From positions 255,892 through 319,891 of the forward strand of contig NZ_LMHY01000001.1 of NCBI RefSeq assembly GCF_001429045.1: 64,000 nucleotides of DNA, written 5' to 3'. Positions 46,510-57,758 of this stretch are shown here, one piece after another. Both the position numbers and the translations under genes were made by a program. The DNA is from Pseudomonas sp. Root71 (GTDB taxonomy: Bacteria; Pseudomonadota; Gammaproteobacteria; Pseudomonadales; Pseudomonadaceae). Every line of letters starts with the position of its first letter. Within the stretch, counting starts at the first letter, position 1. The notes below the pieces were generated by a model. It had not been told where the DNA came from. It worked only from the letters and a program-made list of their open reading frames with translations, and made no database searches.

Positions 46510-47142
46510 ATGGAGCTTCAAACATGGCTGGCGTTTTTTGCCGCCTGCTGGGTCATCAGCCTGTCTCCCGGTGCCGGCGCCATTGCGTCGATGTCCAGCG
46601 GCCTGCAATACGGTTTCTGGCGCGGCTACTGGAACGCCCTGGGCCTGCAACTGGGCCTGGCTTTGCAGATCGCCATCGTCGGTGCCGGTGTCGGCGCCAT
46701 TCTCACGGCTTCGGCCACGGCCTTCTACGCCATCAAGTGGTTTGGCGTGGCGTATCTGGTTTACCTCGCGATCAAGCAATGGCGTGCGCTGCCCAGCGAT
46801 ATGAGCGATGACGCGGCCCTGCGCCAGATCGGCAAGCCGATGGCCCTGGTGTTCCGTGGGTTTCTGGTGAACATCAGCAACCCGAAGGCGCTGGTGTTCA
46901 TGCTGGCGGTGCTGCCGCAGTTCATCGACCCCCATGCTCCGCTGCTGATTCAGTATCTGGTGATCGGCGTGACCATGGTATGCGTCGACCTGATTGTCAT
47001 GGCCGGCTACACCGGCCTGGCGTCCAAAGTGCTTCGTATGTTGCGAACGCCGAAACAGCAAAAACGCATGAACCGCACCTTTGCTGGGCTGTTCATCGGT
47101 GCGGCGGCGTTCATGGCGACGTTGCGCAGGGCTGCCGTTTAA
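46510..47142 (+). CDS. LysE/RhtB family amino-acid exporter
   Basis: A 210-residue inner-membrane exporter with six hydrophobic segments. The family signature SPGAGAIASMSSGLQYGFWRG follows TM1. NISNPKALVFMLAVLPQFI is typical of RhtB-type members. The substrate is probably an amino acid such as threonine or homoserine lactone, but it is not resolvable. Start ATG 46510 gives the canonical N-terminus. Confidence 0.9.
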   Translation: MELQTWLAFFAACWVISLSPGAGAIASMSSGLQYGFWRGYWNALGLQLGLALQIAIVGAGVGAILTASATAFYAIKWFGVAYLVYLAIKQWRALPSDMSDDAALRQIGKPMALVFRGFLVNISNPKALVFMLAVLPQFIDPHAPLLIQYLVIGVTMVCVDLIVMAGYTGLASKVLRMLRTPKQQKRMNRTFAGLFIGAAAFMATLRRAAV

Positions 47143-47159
47143 AACGGCGACTTACAAGG

Positions 47160-47186
47160 AAGGCGACCCTGGAGGTCGCCTTTTTC
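47160..47186 (+). terminator. Terminator after lysE-type gene
   Basis: AGGCGACC CTGGA GGTCGCCT followed by TTTTT, 20 bases downstream of the stop. Confidence 0.9.
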
Positions 47187-47302
47187 GTTTGGGGAGCAAT
47201 TTCAGAAACCAATGCAATTACGAAGAAGTATCAACAAAGCTTGAGCGAAACCCGTCTGGCGTTAACAATATGTAACTTCGTATTTCCAATTGAGATTCAT
47301 TC

Positions 47303-49201
47303 ATGATTGCCCCCCCACGTTTCCTGGCCTGGCTGTTGCTGCCGCTGTTGGCTGCGTGCAGCTTTCAACTGCTGGCCGCACCCGCCGAGGGTGCACCGCA
47401 GGCGTTGCACTTGCTCGATTACATCGGCACCGATTACCCGGACACGGTGCAGGCGGGCAGCATCACGGACCAGGCAGGATTTCGCGCGCAGCAAGAATCG
47501 GTCAAGACGCTGGGAAGTCTGATTACAGCCATGCCGGCCAAGCCGGAAAAAGCTGCGCTGGAGCAAAGCCTGGCCGCGCTGGGAAATTCCATCGGCGCCC
47601 GGCAGGAGGGTACCGAGGTCACTCGCCAGGCCAGGCAACTGGGCGCGAAGCTGGCCGTGGCCTATGAAGTCAGCCAGGCCCCGGTGATTACGCCGGACCC
47701 GGCGCGTGGCGCGCCGCTGTATGCTCAGCACTGCTCGGTCTGCCATGGCGATGCAGGGGCCGGCGATGGCCCGGCAGGTGTCGGCATGACGCCACCACCT
47801 TCTGATCTGCGTGACACTACACGATTGGATCGCCTGAGCCTCTACGCGATCTACAGCACCTTGGGCTTGGGCGTCGAAGGGACTGACATGCCGGCCTTTG
47901 CCGATCAATTGGATGATCGTCAGCGTTGGGACCTGGCCACCTATATCGCCAGCTTCAGCGTCGACCCGGCGACGGTCAAGGCTGAAAAGACCTACAACAT
48001 CGCCGACCTGGCTCGTCAGACCCCGGCCGAAGTACAGGCCGTCGAAGGCCCGCAAGCCGCCGCGACCTTCCGTGCCCAGCGGGCGCAACCGCCGCAGGTC
48101 AAGCGTGGCCCGGCGCAACTGCTCGACTACACTGCGGCCACTCTGGACAAAAGCATCGCGGCGTATCGTGCCGGTGAGCATGATCAGGCTTATGACTTAT
48201 CGGTAGCAGCGTATCTGGAAGGCTTTGAGCTGGTTGAGAGTTCGCTGGATAACATTGACGCCAACGTGCGTAAAAACACTGAAAAATCCCTGATGGCCTA
48301 CCGTCAGTCGTTGCAGGACGGCCTGCCGGTGAGCGAGGTCGAGCAGCGCCTGGAAGTGGCCAAGGACAAGTTGAAGGTATCGGCCGGCCTGTTGGGCAAC
48401 GAGGGTTTGAGCTGGTCGCTGAGTTACATTTCCGGTCTGCTGATTCTGCTGCGCGAAGGTCTGGAAGCGATCCTGGTGCTGGCGGCGATCCTTGCTTTCC
48501 TGCGTAACACGGATCAACAGGCGGCAGTGCGCAGCGTTAACGTCGGTTGGGGCCTGGCGTTTGTGGCGGGGCTGGGCACCTGGGCGCTGGCAGCCTATGT
48601 GATTGATGTCAGCGGTTCACAACGCGAATTGCTGGAAGGTGCGACGGCGTTGTTTGCCAGCGTCATGGTGCTGTGGCTGGGCGTGTGGATGCATGACCGT
48701 CGTCACGCGGCGGCCTGGCAGGATTACATCAAGACCAGCCTGGTGGGCGGCGGCGGGCGTTTCGGGTTTGCGACCCTGGCGTTCTTCTCGGTGTATCGCG
48801 AGCTGTTCGAAGTGATTCTGTTCTACGAAACCCTGTGGTTGCAGGCGGGGCCCGCGGGGCACAACGCGGTGCTGGCCGGTGGGGCCACGGCGCTGGTGTT
48901 GCTGATAGGCCTGGCCTGGGTAATTTTGCGCGGTTCGGCGAAGCTGCCGCTGGCGCTGTTCTTCAGCATCAATGCCGGCCTTTTGTGCGCCTTGTCGGTG
49001 GTGTTTGCCGGGCATGGCGTGAAAGCGCTGCAGGAAGCCGGGATCTTCGGTACGCGGCCGGTACCGTTCTTTGACTTTGAATGGCTGGGGATCCATGCCG
49101 ACGCCTATTCGTTGAGTGCCCAGGCTGTGGCGATCATTGCGATTGTCGTGTTGTACGGTCGTAGCCGAGTGGTTGAGAGGCAGCGGGTGCAGGTTTCTTA
49201 A
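47303..49201 (+). CDS. Cytochrome c-FTR1 iron permease fusion
   Basis: A 632-residue protein combining an exported cytochrome c region and an FTR1 iron permease. After a signal peptide (cleavage about residue 25) comes a cytochrome c domain with CSVCH at 144-148 and a likely axial Met in GTDMPAF. The FTR1 part (about 370-630) has seven transmembrane helices and REGLE at 384-388, with a second RELFE at 499-503 as the iron-binding pair. It probably couples periplasmic Fe(II) oxidation to import. The PAO1 counterpart is PA5248. It is monocistronic. Confidence 0.9.
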   Translation: MIAPPRFLAWLLLPLLAACSFQLLAAPAEGAPQALHLLDYIGTDYPDTVQAGSITDQAGFRAQQESVKTLGSLITAMPAKPEKAALEQSLAALGNSIGARQEGTEVTRQARQLGAKLAVAYEVSQAPVITPDPARGAPLYAQHCSVCHGDAGAGDGPAGVGMTPPPSDLRDTTRLDRLSLYAIYSTLGLGVEGTDMPAFADQLDDRQRWDLATYIASFSVDPATVKAEKTYNIADLARQTPAEVQAVEGPQAAATFRAQRAQPPQVKRGPAQLLDYTAATLDKSIAAYRAGEHDQAYDLSVAAYLEGFELVESSLDNIDANVRKNTEKSLMAYRQSLQDGLPVSEVEQRLEVAKDKLKVSAGLLGNEGLSWSLSYISGLLILLREGLEAILVLAAILAFLRNTDQQAAVRSVNVGWGLAFVAGLGTWALAAYVIDVSGSQRELLEGATALFASVMVLWLGVWMHDRRHAAAWQDYIKTSLVGGGGRFGFATLAFFSVYRELFEVILFYETLWLQAGPAGHNAVLAGGATALVLLIGLAWVILRGSAKLPLALFFSINAGLLCALSVVFAGHGVKALQEAGIFGTRPVPFFDFEWLGIHADAYSLSAQAVAIIAIVVLYGRSRVVERQRVQVS

Positions 49202-49227
49202 ACGGCATTCGCTTCGCTCACTTCCGC

Positions 49228-49282
49228 GGGCAAGCCACGCTCCCACAGGTTTAGCGTTAACCTGTGGGAGCGTGGCTTGCCC
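49228..49282. repeat. Perfect 24-bp inverted repeat
   Basis: GGGCAAGCCACGCTCCCACAGGTT and its exact inverse flank 7 bases (TAGCGTT). A REP variant with GCGTGGC arms, which can act as a hairpin after the FTR1 gene. Confidence 0.9.
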
Positions 49283-49324
49283 CGGGCGGCGTTCCGACGA
49301 TGCTTTTAAACAGAGGAAAAACCA

Positions 49325-49780
49325 ATGCGTGTGTGGATCGATGCGGACGCCTGTCCGCGGGCAGCCAAGGATCTGGTGGTGAAGTTCGCCCTCAAGCGCC
49401 AGTTCGAAGTGGTGCTGGTGGCCGGGCAACCGCAGACCAAGCCGGGACTGGCCCTGGTCAAGCTGATCGTGGTGCCGAGCGGCCCGGATGCGGCCGATGA
49501 CTACTTGGTGGAACACGCCGTACCCGGTGAGTTGGTGATCTGCAGCGATGTGCCGCTGGCCGATCGTCTGGTGAAGAAGGGCGTGGCAGCGCTTGACCCG
49601 AGGGGCAAGGAGTTTGATGCGCAGAACATGGGCGAGCGGCTGGCGGTTCGCAACCTGTTCACTGATTTGCGCGAACAGGGGCAAATGGGCGGTGGCCCGG
49701 CACCCTTTGGCGAGCGTGAGAAGCAGGCGTTTGCCAATGCGCTGGACCGGATTTTGACCAGGTTATCCCGCAACGCCTGA
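49325..49780 (+). CDS. YaiI/YqxD family protein (DUF188)
   Basis: A 151-residue protein, full length, starting MRVWIDADACPRAAKDL, the hallmark of the YaiI/YqxD family. The DADACP motif and SDVPLADRLV resemble NYN/PIN-type metal-dependent nuclease folds. Function unproven. Probably cytoplasmic. A good ribosome site (AGAGGAAAAACC) precedes the ATG. Confidence 0.92.
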   Translation: MRVWIDADACPRAAKDLVVKFALKRQFEVVLVAGQPQTKPGLALVKLIVVPSGPDAADDYLVEHAVPGELVICSDVPLADRLVKKGVAALDPRGKEFDAQNMGERLAVRNLFTDLREQGQMGGGPAPFGEREKQAFANALDRILTRLSRNA

Positions 49781-49854
49781 AAAGATCGCAGCCTGCGGCA
49801 GCTCCTACAGGTATACACCGCCCCTTGTAGGAGCTGCCGCAGGCTGCGATCTTT
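49781..49854. repeat. Inverted repeat (TAGGAGCTGCCG type)
   Basis: AAAGATCGCAGCCTGCGGCAGCTCCTACA and its inverse flank a 16-base centre. It lies between convergent YaiI and ElbB genes and belongs to the same family as 27543-27632. Confidence 0.92.
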
Positions 49855-49865
49855 TGATCTTGTTT

Positions 49866-50534
49866 TTACGCATCGTTTTCGTGGGTCAGTTCCAGTACCC
49901 GGTCCACCAGCTTGTTGATCCCCGATGCCACCTCACTGATCGATTGCGCCAGCATGTACGCCGGGGTGCTCACCAGTTTGCGTGCCTTGTCCTCGACGAT
50001 CTCACTGACCGCGCAATCGGTATGGGTCGCGCCCATCTTGTTCATCGCGGCAGCGGTATCGGTGTCGTTGCCTATGGTGCAGGTGACGCCAGGGCCGTAG
50101 ATCTTTGCCGCCAGGGCAGGGGAGATGCACATCAACCCCACCGGTTTACCAGCCTCGGCAAAGGCTTCGGTCAGTGCCAGGACATCCGGTTGAACGCTGC
50201 AGCCGGCGCCTTCGATGGCGAAGTTGGACAGGTTCTTGGCCGAGCCGAAGCCGCCGGGCACGATCAGCGCATCGAACTCATCGACGTTCGCGTCACGGAT
50301 ATCCTTGATGTTGCCCCGGGCAATCCGCGCCGATTCCACCAGCACGTTGCGCGATTCGGGCATTTCTTCGCCGGTCAGGTGGTTGATCACATGCAACTGC
50401 GCGATGTTCGGTGCGAAACACTGCACCTGGGCACCGCGCTGGTCCAGGCGCAGCAGGGTGATGACGCTCTCGTGGAGCTCGGCGCCGTCGTACACGCCAC
50501 AACCGGAAAGGATCACTGCAACTTTTTTGCTCAT
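49866..50534 (-). CDS. elbB: ElbB family glyoxalase/amidotransferase-like protein
   Basis: A 222-residue DJ-1/PfpI superfamily protein. GLMCISPALAAKIYG contains the nucleophilic cysteine at the elbow, and VPGGFGSAKNLSNFA and GCGVYDGAELHESV are family residues. E. coli ElbB was linked to isoprenoid biosynthesis and has weak glyoxalase activity. PAO1 has the same gene beside hemB-ward genes. The start is ATG 50534 after AGAAAAG. Confidence 0.92.
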   Translation of the reverse strand: MSKKVAVILSGCGVYDGAELHESVITLLRLDQRGAQVQCFAPNIAQLHVINHLTGEEMPESRNVLVESARIARGNIKDIRDANVDEFDALIVPGGFGSAKNLSNFAIEGAGCSVQPDVLALTEAFAEAGKPVGLMCISPALAAKIYGPGVTCTIGNDTDTAAAMNKMGATHTDCAVSEIVEDKARKLVSTPAYMLAQSISEVASGINKLVDRVLELTHENDA

Positions 50535-50649
50535 GGGCTTTTCTCCAGATTCATGGCGTTAAATGTCCACTAATTTGTCCTGCGTTGCCATAGGGTTAAT
50601 TCACGGCTGCACATAGCATCTGTCCTCAAGATTCCGATCAGGGCGCGTC

Positions 50650-51885
50650 ATGGACTTCATTCTGTATGCGGTGCCATTTTTCTTTGTGCTGATCGCTGCC
50701 GAGCTGCTGGCCGACCGTTGGCGCGGGGTGAGCAATTATCGGGTGGCGGACGCGATCAACAGCATCAGCACCGGCGTGCTGTCGACCACCACGGGTCTGT
50801 TGACCAAGGGGGTGGGGCTGGTGACCTATGGGTTTGCCCTCAAGCACCTGGCACTGTTCGAACTGTCGGCCGACAACGTCTGGACATGGGTGTTTGCCTT
50901 TGTCTTCTACGATTTCTGCTACTACTGGCTGCACCGCATGGGCCACGAGCGCAACATCCTCTGGGCCGCCCATTCGGTGCATCACCAGAGCGAGGACTAC
51001 AACCTGTCCACGGCGTTGCGCCAGACCAGCACCGGATTCCTGTTGAGCTGGATCTTCTATCTGCCGATGGCGGTGTCCGGCGTGCCGCTGCTGGTGTTCG
51101 TCAGCGTCGCGGCGCTGAACCTGCTGTACCAGTTCTGGGTGCACACCCGGCACATTCCCAAGCTCGGCTGGTTCGAATGGTTCTTTGTCACGCCGTCCAA
51201 TCATCGGGCCCACCATGCACAGAACGCTCTCTACATGGATCGCAACTATGGCGGCGTGTTCATTATTTGGGACCGTCTGTTCGGCTCGTTCCAGGAAGAA
51301 GACGACAACGAGCCGGTGATCTTCGGCGTGACCACGCCGCTGGCGAGCTGGAACCCCGTGTGGGCGAACGTGCAGTTCTACGCGCAGTTGTGGGTAGATG
51401 CGCGGCGTGCCGAAAGCACCCGGGACAAGCTGCGGATCTGGTTCATGCGCACCGGCTGGCGCCCGGCGGACGTGGCGGCCAGATACCCGATGAACAAGCC
51501 GGATCTCAGCCAGTTTCGTAAATTCGAGGTGGCGTTGGACGGGCGTCAGCAGCTCTACGTCCTCTTGCAGTTCTGCATCTACATCGCGCTGGGCAGTTAC
51601 CTGATGAATCTTGAGTCGAAGCTGCCAGTCGCCGCCCTGGTGTCGGGCTGGGGAGCGGTGGCGTTCGGTCTGTTTGTGCTGGGCGTGGCCCTGGAGAATC
51701 GCCCGTGGGCGTTGAAGCTGGAACTGGTGCGGCTGGCGTCGAATCTGCCATTGGCATGGCTGGCCCCGATGGTGGGGCTGTGGCCGGCCAGCGCGCTGGG
51801 CTGGGTCGGCCTGCTCAGTTACAGCCTGTTGAGCGGCGTCGGTATTTACTGTTGCAGGAGCCGCATCACTCGGTTGGCGTCGTAG
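50650..51885 (+). CDS. Sterol desaturase/fatty acid hydroxylase family protein
   Basis: A 411-residue membrane di-iron enzyme family protein. The eight-histidine signature is present: HRMGH, HSVHH and NHRAHH with WVHTRHIPK between. Four to six transmembrane segments surround the motif, and a C-terminal hydrophobic part (about 300-405) with more helices is unusual for the short members. Oxygen-dependent oxidation of a lipid is likely; the substrate is unknown. The gene overlaps the DedA gene by 20 bases at the 3' ends. Confidence 0.88.
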   Translation: MDFILYAVPFFFVLIAAELLADRWRGVSNYRVADAINSISTGVLSTTTGLLTKGVGLVTYGFALKHLALFELSADNVWTWVFAFVFYDFCYYWLHRMGHERNILWAAHSVHHQSEDYNLSTALRQTSTGFLLSWIFYLPMAVSGVPLLVFVSVAALNLLYQFWVHTRHIPKLGWFEWFFVTPSNHRAHHAQNALYMDRNYGGVFIIWDRLFGSFQEEDDNEPVIFGVTTPLASWNPVWANVQFYAQLWVDARRAESTRDKLRIWFMRTGWRPADVAARYPMNKPDLSQFRKFEVALDGRQQLYVLLQFCIYIALGSYLMNLESKLPVAALVSGWGAVAFGLFVLGVALENRPWALKLELVRLASNLPLAWLAPMVGLWPASALGWVGLLSYSLLSGVGIYCCRSRITRLAS

Positions 51886-52498
51886 GGCCTTCGGTGTTGG
51901 TTCGCACAGCTTTCAGGGCTTGTTCGTCGGCGTAGACCTGCTTGGCCAGGCGGGCATTCTTGAAGCGCCGACGCAGCCACAGCACGAAGCCCAGGACCAG
52001 CAGCGCACCGAGTACCCATAGCTCGTACTTCTTCACACTGCCGAGCATGCCTTCGAGCACGGCGCCGAAATGGTATGCGGCGGCCGCCAGGGCTGTGGCC
52101 CAGATCGCTGCGCCAATGCCGTTGAGCAGCAGGTAACGGCCCGGCGGATAACCTGACAGCCCGATGGCCACCGGCATGACCGTGCGCAAACCGTAGACGA
52201 AGCGGAAGCTCAGCACCCAGATGTCCGGGTGCTTGCGAATGTGTTCCAGCGCCCGGTCACCCATCATCTGCCAGCGCGGTTTGCGCGCCAACAGTTTGCG
52301 GCCGTGCTTGCGCCCCAGGAAATACCACAGCTGGTCGCCGGCATAGCTGCCGAAGAAGGCCACGACCACCACCAGGTTGATGTCCATGTATCCACGGAAC
52401 GCGAGGAAGCCCGCGAGTACCAGGATGGTTTCGCCTTCGAAGAACGTGCCTAGAAAAAGGGCAAAGTAGCCGAATTCATGCAGAAATTGTTGGAGCAT
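51866..52498 (-). CDS. DedA family membrane protein
   Basis: A 210-residue inner-membrane protein of the DedA/SNARE-associated family. The characteristic segments GTFFEGETILVLAGFLA, SYAGDQLWYFLGRKHGR and RFVYGLRTVMPVAIGLSG are all intact. Four to five helices. Family members flip or transport undecaprenyl phosphate or support proton-motive homeostasis. The ATG at 52498 is preferred; the frame remains open upstream to 52672 but without family sequence. Confidence 0.92.
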   Translation of the reverse strand: MLQQFLHEFGYFALFLGTFFEGETILVLAGFLAFRGYMDINLVVVVAFFGSYAGDQLWYFLGRKHGRKLLARKPRWQMMGDRALEHIRKHPDIWVLSFRFVYGLRTVMPVAIGLSGYPPGRYLLLNGIGAAIWATALAAAAYHFGAVLEGMLGSVKKYELWVLGALLVLGFVLWLRRRFKNARLAKQVYADEQALKAVRTNTEGPTTPTE

Positions 52499-52652
52499 TG
52501 TCTGGGTGCTGGCGAAATGAACGCGCAGCCTAACCCTTCGGGCACATTCAGGAAAGTGTCCAAATGTGTCTCGACGTGAACATTTCCTACAACGACAATG
52601 GAATGCGGCTACCTGTCGCAGCGTGCACATAACTGTCACGCGTTCGTCATAA

Positions 52653-53717
<1,065 letters not shown>

Positions 53718-53735
53718 CCCTCCCAGGAACATTCG

Positions 53736-55964
53736 ATGAATACCGAAGTACTCACTGAAGTTGCCGTAAAAGACGCTCAACCTGTGGTGGAGCAAGTCGA
53801 CGAGACCCCGCCGGAGCTGGAGCCAGCTCCGCCCGCGGCGGTCGTCGAAACCGCCGTGACAGCGCCAGCGCCAGCGCTGGCCATTCCCGGCCTGGATGAC
53901 AGCAGCCTGTACATCCACCGCGAGCTCTCGCAACTGCAGTTCAACATCCGCGTGCTGGAGCAGGCGCTGGACGAGTCCTATCCATTGCTGGAGCGGCTGA
54001 AGTTTCTGTTGATCTTCTCCAGCAACCTGGACGAGTTCTTCGAAATTCGGGTCGCCGGCCTCAAGAAGCAGATCACCTTCGCCCGTGAACAGGCCGGCGC
54101 CGATGGTCTGCAACCGCATCAGGCGCTGGCGCGCATCAGCGAACTGGTCCACGGTCACGTCGATCGCCAGTACGCGATCCTCAACGACATTCTGTTGCCG
54201 GAACTGGAAAAACATCAGGTCCGCTTCATCCGTCGCCGTAACTGGACGACCAAGCTCAAGACCTGGGTCCGCCGCTATTTCCGTGACGAGATCGCACCGA
54301 TCATCACCCCGATCGGCCTCGACCCGACGCACCCGTTCCCGTTGCTGGTGAACAAGAGCCTGAACTTCATCGTCGAACTCGAAGGCATCGACGCCTTTGG
54401 CCGCGATTCCGGCCTGGCGATCATCCCGGCGCCACGCCTGCTGCCGCGCATCATCAAGGTGCCGGAAGAAGTTGGCGGCGCTGGCGACAACTATGTATTC
54501 CTGTCGTCGATGATCCACGCTCACGCCGATGACCTGTTCCAGGGCATGAAGGTCAAGGGTTGCTACCAGTTCCGCCTGACCCGTAACGCCGACCTGGCGC
54601 TGGACTCCGAAGACGTCGAAGACCTGGCCCGCGCCTTGCGCGGCGAACTGTTCTCCCGTCGCTATGGCGATGCGGTGCGTCTGGAAGTGGCCGACACCTG
54701 CCCGAAGCACCTGTCCGATTACCTGCTCAAGCAATTCAACCTGAGCGAGTCGGAGTTGTATCAGGTCAACGGTCCGGTGAACCTGACGCGACTGTTCAGC
54801 ATCACTGGCCTGGACAGCCAGCGCGAGCTGCAATACCTGCCGTTCACGCCGCAGATTCCGAAACTGCTGCAGAACAGCGAGAACATTTTCAGCGTGATCA
54901 GCAAGCAGGACATCCTGCTGCTGCACCCGTTCGAGTCGTTCACCCCGGTAGTCGACCTGCTGCGCCAGGCCGCCAAGGACCCACACGTTCTGGCGGTGCG
55001 CCAGACCCTGTACCGCTCCGGCGCCAACTCGGAAATCGTCGATGCGCTGGTGGATGCTGCGCGTAACGGCAAGGAAGTCACGGCGGTGATCGAATTGCGT
55101 GCGCGGTTCGACGAGGAATCCAACCTGCAACTGGCCAGCCGTCTGCAAGCGGCCGGTGCGGTGGTGATCTACGGCGTGGTCGGCTTCAAGACCCACGCCA
55201 AGATGATGCTGATTTTGCGGCGCGAGGCCGGTGAAATCGTGCGTTACGCGCACCTCGGCACCGGTAACTACCACGCCGGCAACGCCCGCCTGTATACCGA
55301 CTACAGCCTGCTGACCTCCGACGACGCCTTGTGCGAAGACGTCGGCAAACTGTTCAGCCAGTTGATCGGCATGGGTAAGACGCTGCGCATGAAGAAACTG
55401 CTGCACGCGCCGTTCACCCTGAAGAAGGGCATGCTCGACATGATTGCCCGGGAAACCCAGTTCGCCCTCGACGGCAAACCGGCGCACATCATTGCCAAGT
55501 TCAACTCGCTGACCGATCCGAAGATCATCCGCGCGCTGTACAAGGCCAGCCAGTCAGGCGTGCGCATCGATCTGGTGGTGCGTGGCATGTGCTGCCTGCG
55601 GCCGGGCATCGCCGGGGTTTCCCACAACATCCATGTGCGCTCGATCATCGGCCGCTTCCTGGAGCACACCCGGGTCTTCTATTTCCTCAACGGTGGCGAC
55701 GAGCAGATGTTCCTGTCCAGTGCCGACTGGATGGAACGCAACCTCGACAAGCGCGTCGAGACTTGCTTCCCGGTGGAGGGTAAGAAGCTGATCATGCGGG
55801 TCAAGAAAGAGCTGGAGTTGTATCTGACCGATAACACCCACAGTTGGAGCCTGCAGTCGGACGGTCGTTACATCCGTAACACACCGACCGGCAACCAGAA
55901 CCCGCGCAGCGCCCAGGCGACGTTGCTGGAGCGTTTGGGCAGTCCGATCCTGGCGGTTCGTTAA
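53736..55964 (+). CDS. ppk: Polyphosphate kinase 1
   Basis: A 742-residue enzyme that reversibly makes polyphosphate from ATP. N-terminal extension (1-50) of Glu/Pro/Val/Ala-rich sequence precedes the PPK1 core. The autophosphorylated histidine is in [11 protein letters not shown] and the second histidine lies nearby in FKTHAKMM; the C-terminal PLD-like domains are complete. The start is ATG 53736 after CCAGGAAC, 18 bases after hemB, so the two genes may share a transcript. Convergent with ppx. Confidence 0.96.
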   Translation: MNTEVLTEVAVKDAQPVVEQVDETPPELEPAPPAAVVETAVTAPAPALAIPGLDDSSLYIHRELSQLQFNIRVLEQALDESYPLLERLKFLLIFSSNLDEFFEIRVAGLKKQITFAREQAGADGLQPHQALARISELVHGHVDRQYAILNDILLPELEKHQVRFIRRRNWTTKLKTWVRRYFRDEIAPIITPIGLDPTHPFPLLVNKSLNFIVELEGIDAFGRDSGLAIIPAPRLLPRIIKVPEEVGGAGDNYVFLSSMIHAHADDLFQGMKVKGCYQFRLTRNADLALDSEDVEDLARALRGELFSRRYGDAVRLEVADTCPKHLSDYLLKQFNLSESELYQVNGPVNLTRLFSITGLDSQRELQYLPFTPQIPKLLQNSENIFSVISKQDILLLHPFESFTPVVDLLRQAAKDPHVLAVRQTLYRSGANSEIVDALVDAARNGKEVTAVIELRARFDEESNLQLASRLQAAGAVVIYGVVGFKTHAKMMLILRREAGEIVRYAHLGTGNYHAGNARLYTDYSLLTSDDALCEDVGKLFSQLIGMGKTLRMKKLLHAPFTLKKGMLDMIARETQFALDGKPAHIIAKFNSLTDPKIIRALYKASQSGVRIDLVVRGMCCLRPGIAGVSHNIHVRSIIGRFLEHTRVFYFLNGGDEQMFLSSADWMERNLDKRVETCFPVEGKKLIMRVKKELELYLTDNTHSWSLQSDGRYIRNTPTGNQNPRSAQATLLERLGSPILAVR

Positions 55965-55987
55965 TTCGGAACCTGTGGGAGCGGCAC

Positions 55988-56016
55988 AAAAAAGGCCTTC
56001 CGAAGAAGGCCTTTTT
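55988..56016. terminator. Shared ppk/ppx terminator
   Basis: AAAAAAGGCCTTC CGAA GAAGGCCTTTTT is symmetric, so it can end ppk on plus and ppx on minus strand. Confidence 0.93.
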
Positions 56017-56021
56017 CAGTT

Positions 56022-57524
56022 TCAGCGAGCGCTCAACACGATATCGACCCGGGTCAGCCATTGCGCTTCGATTTCGAAGTCGGCCTGGGTCAGCTGGTTT
56101 TCGTCCAGCCAGTTCTCCGGGAACACCACTTCGAGGCTATTGCCGTGGGCGTTCAGCTCCACCTGGGGCATTTGCTGGGTGCCACGGATGTGGTGGAACA
56201 GGATCGCAAAGCGCAGCAGCACGCACAGGCGAATCAGCTTGATGCCGTCATCGCCGAAATCGGCGAACTTGTCCTTGGGAATGTTGCGTCGGTGGCCGCG
56301 TACCAGCAGTGCGAGCATCAACTGGTCTTCGCGGGAGAACCCGGCGAGGTCCGAGTGCTCGATCAGGTAGGCGCCGTGCTTGTGGTACTGGTAGTGAGCG
56401 ATGTCCAGGCCCACCTCATGGACCTTGGCCGCCCAGCCGAGCAGTTCGCGCCAGACGCCGTCTTCCAGGTCCCAATCCTCGGCCACCTGGTCGAACGCAT
56501 GTAGTGCCTTGCGCTCGACCCGTACCGCCTGTTCCTGATCGACGTGGTAGCGCTCCATCAGCGAAGTGAGCGTACGTTCGCGCACGTCTTCGTGATGATG
56601 ACGGCCCAGCAGGTCATAGAGCACGCCTTCGCGCAGGGCACCTTCGCAGTGGTCCATGCGCTGCAGTTCGAGGGAGTCGAAGATGGCTTCGAGGATCGCC
56701 AGGCCCGCTGGAAAAATTGCCCGGCGATCCGGTTTAATGCCTTCGAAATCGATTTTTTCGACGTCGCCCAGCTTGATCAGTTTGCGCTTGAGCCAGGCCA
56801 GGCCTTCGGCGTTGACCTCGCCGGTGCCGTGGCCGCCGGCCTTCAGCGCCAGACCGATGGCGCGGATGGTGCCCGAGGAGCCGATGGCTTCATCCCAGGT
56901 CAGGCGGTGCAGGGCGTGCTCGATGCTCATGATCTCCAGCCGCGCCGCAGTGTACGCCTGGGCGTAACGGGCCGGAGTGATCTTGCCGTCCTTGAAATAG
57001 CGCTGGGTGTAGCTGACGCAACCCATCTGCAGGCTTTCGCGCAGCAGCGGCTCGAAGCGCTGGCCAATGATGAATTCGGTACTGCCGCCACCGATGTCGG
57101 CCACCAGGCGCTTGCCGGGGGTATCGGCGAGGGTGTGGGACACGCCGAGGTAGATCAGGCGCGCTTCTTCACGGCCGGAAATGACTTCCACCGGGTGGCC
57201 GAGAATTTCTTCGGCGCGACGGATGAATTCGGCGCGGTTGCGGGCTTCACGCAGGGCGTTGGTACCCACGATTCGCACGGCGCCGGTGGGCATGCCGCTG
57301 ATCAGTTGGGCGAAGCGCTTGAGGCAGTCGAGCCCGCGCTGCATCGATTCTTCGTTGAGATGGCGCTCTTCGTCGATGCCGGCGGCCAGCTGAACCTTCT
57401 CCCCGAGACGCTCGAGAATACGGATCTCGCCGTTCTGGGCCTTGGCCACGACCATGTGAAAACTGTTGGAGCCCAGGTCGATTGCGGCGATCAGGGACAG
57501 ATTCTTGGCTTTGGATTGCGGCAT
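56022..57524 (-). CDS. ppx: Exopolyphosphatase
   Basis: A 500-residue Ppx/GppA phosphatase degrading polyphosphate from its ends. ASKHA-fold motifs [17 protein letters not shown] and [14 protein letters not shown] are intact, and the C-terminal HD-like region (about 310-490) includes [11 protein letters not shown]. The start is ATG 57524 (MPQSKAKN); the frame runs further but includes a REP fragment and is not coding. Opposite enzyme to ppk next door. Confidence 0.94.
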   Translation of the reverse strand: MPQSKAKNLSLIAAIDLGSNSFHMVVAKAQNGEIRILERLGEKVQLAAGIDEERHLNEESMQRGLDCLKRFAQLISGMPTGAVRIVGTNALREARNRAEFIRRAEEILGHPVEVISGREEARLIYLGVSHTLADTPGKRLVADIGGGSTEFIIGQRFEPLLRESLQMGCVSYTQRYFKDGKITPARYAQAYTAARLEIMSIEHALHRLTWDEAIGSSGTIRAIGLALKAGGHGTGEVNAEGLAWLKRKLIKLGDVEKIDFEGIKPDRRAIFPAGLAILEAIFDSLELQRMDHCEGALREGVLYDLLGRHHHEDVRERTLTSLMERYHVDQEQAVRVERKALHAFDQVAEDWDLEDGVWRELLGWAAKVHEVGLDIAHYQYHKHGAYLIEHSDLAGFSREDQLMLALLVRGHRRNIPKDKFADFGDDGIKLIRLCVLLRFAILFHHIRGTQQMPQVELNAHGNSLEVVFPENWLDENQLTQADFEIEAQWLTRVDIVLSAR

Positions 57525-57648
57525 GGTCTGGGGTCTCGGTCGATAACCTCGACATCGTGCCACGATCAAAGGCTGGCGCCAACGCGTAGGAGCTGTCGAA
57601 GGCTGCGATCTTCTGCCGCGGGAATATTTGCGGTGCTGCTGATGGCCT

Positions 57649-57732
57649 CTTCGCGAGCAAGCCCGCTCCCACATTTAACCGCGTACCTCAGTAACAACGC
57701 GGTCAACTGTGGGAGCGGGCTTGCTCGCGAAG
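57649..57732. repeat. Paired REP element plus half unit upstream of ppx
   Basis: CTTCGCGAGCAAGCCCGCTCCCACA and its exact inverse flank about 34 bases. A half of the TAGGAGCTGTCG family lies just before, at about 57586-57611. It occupies most of the gap between the ppx start and the end of the ABC transporter ATPase gene. Confidence 0.88.
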
Positions 57733-57758
57733 GCGGCCTTCCGGTCAACAAAGATCTA

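Noticed and set aside
49866..50534. PfpI protease annotation for the DJ-1-like gene
   Set aside because: Residues and length fit ElbB better.
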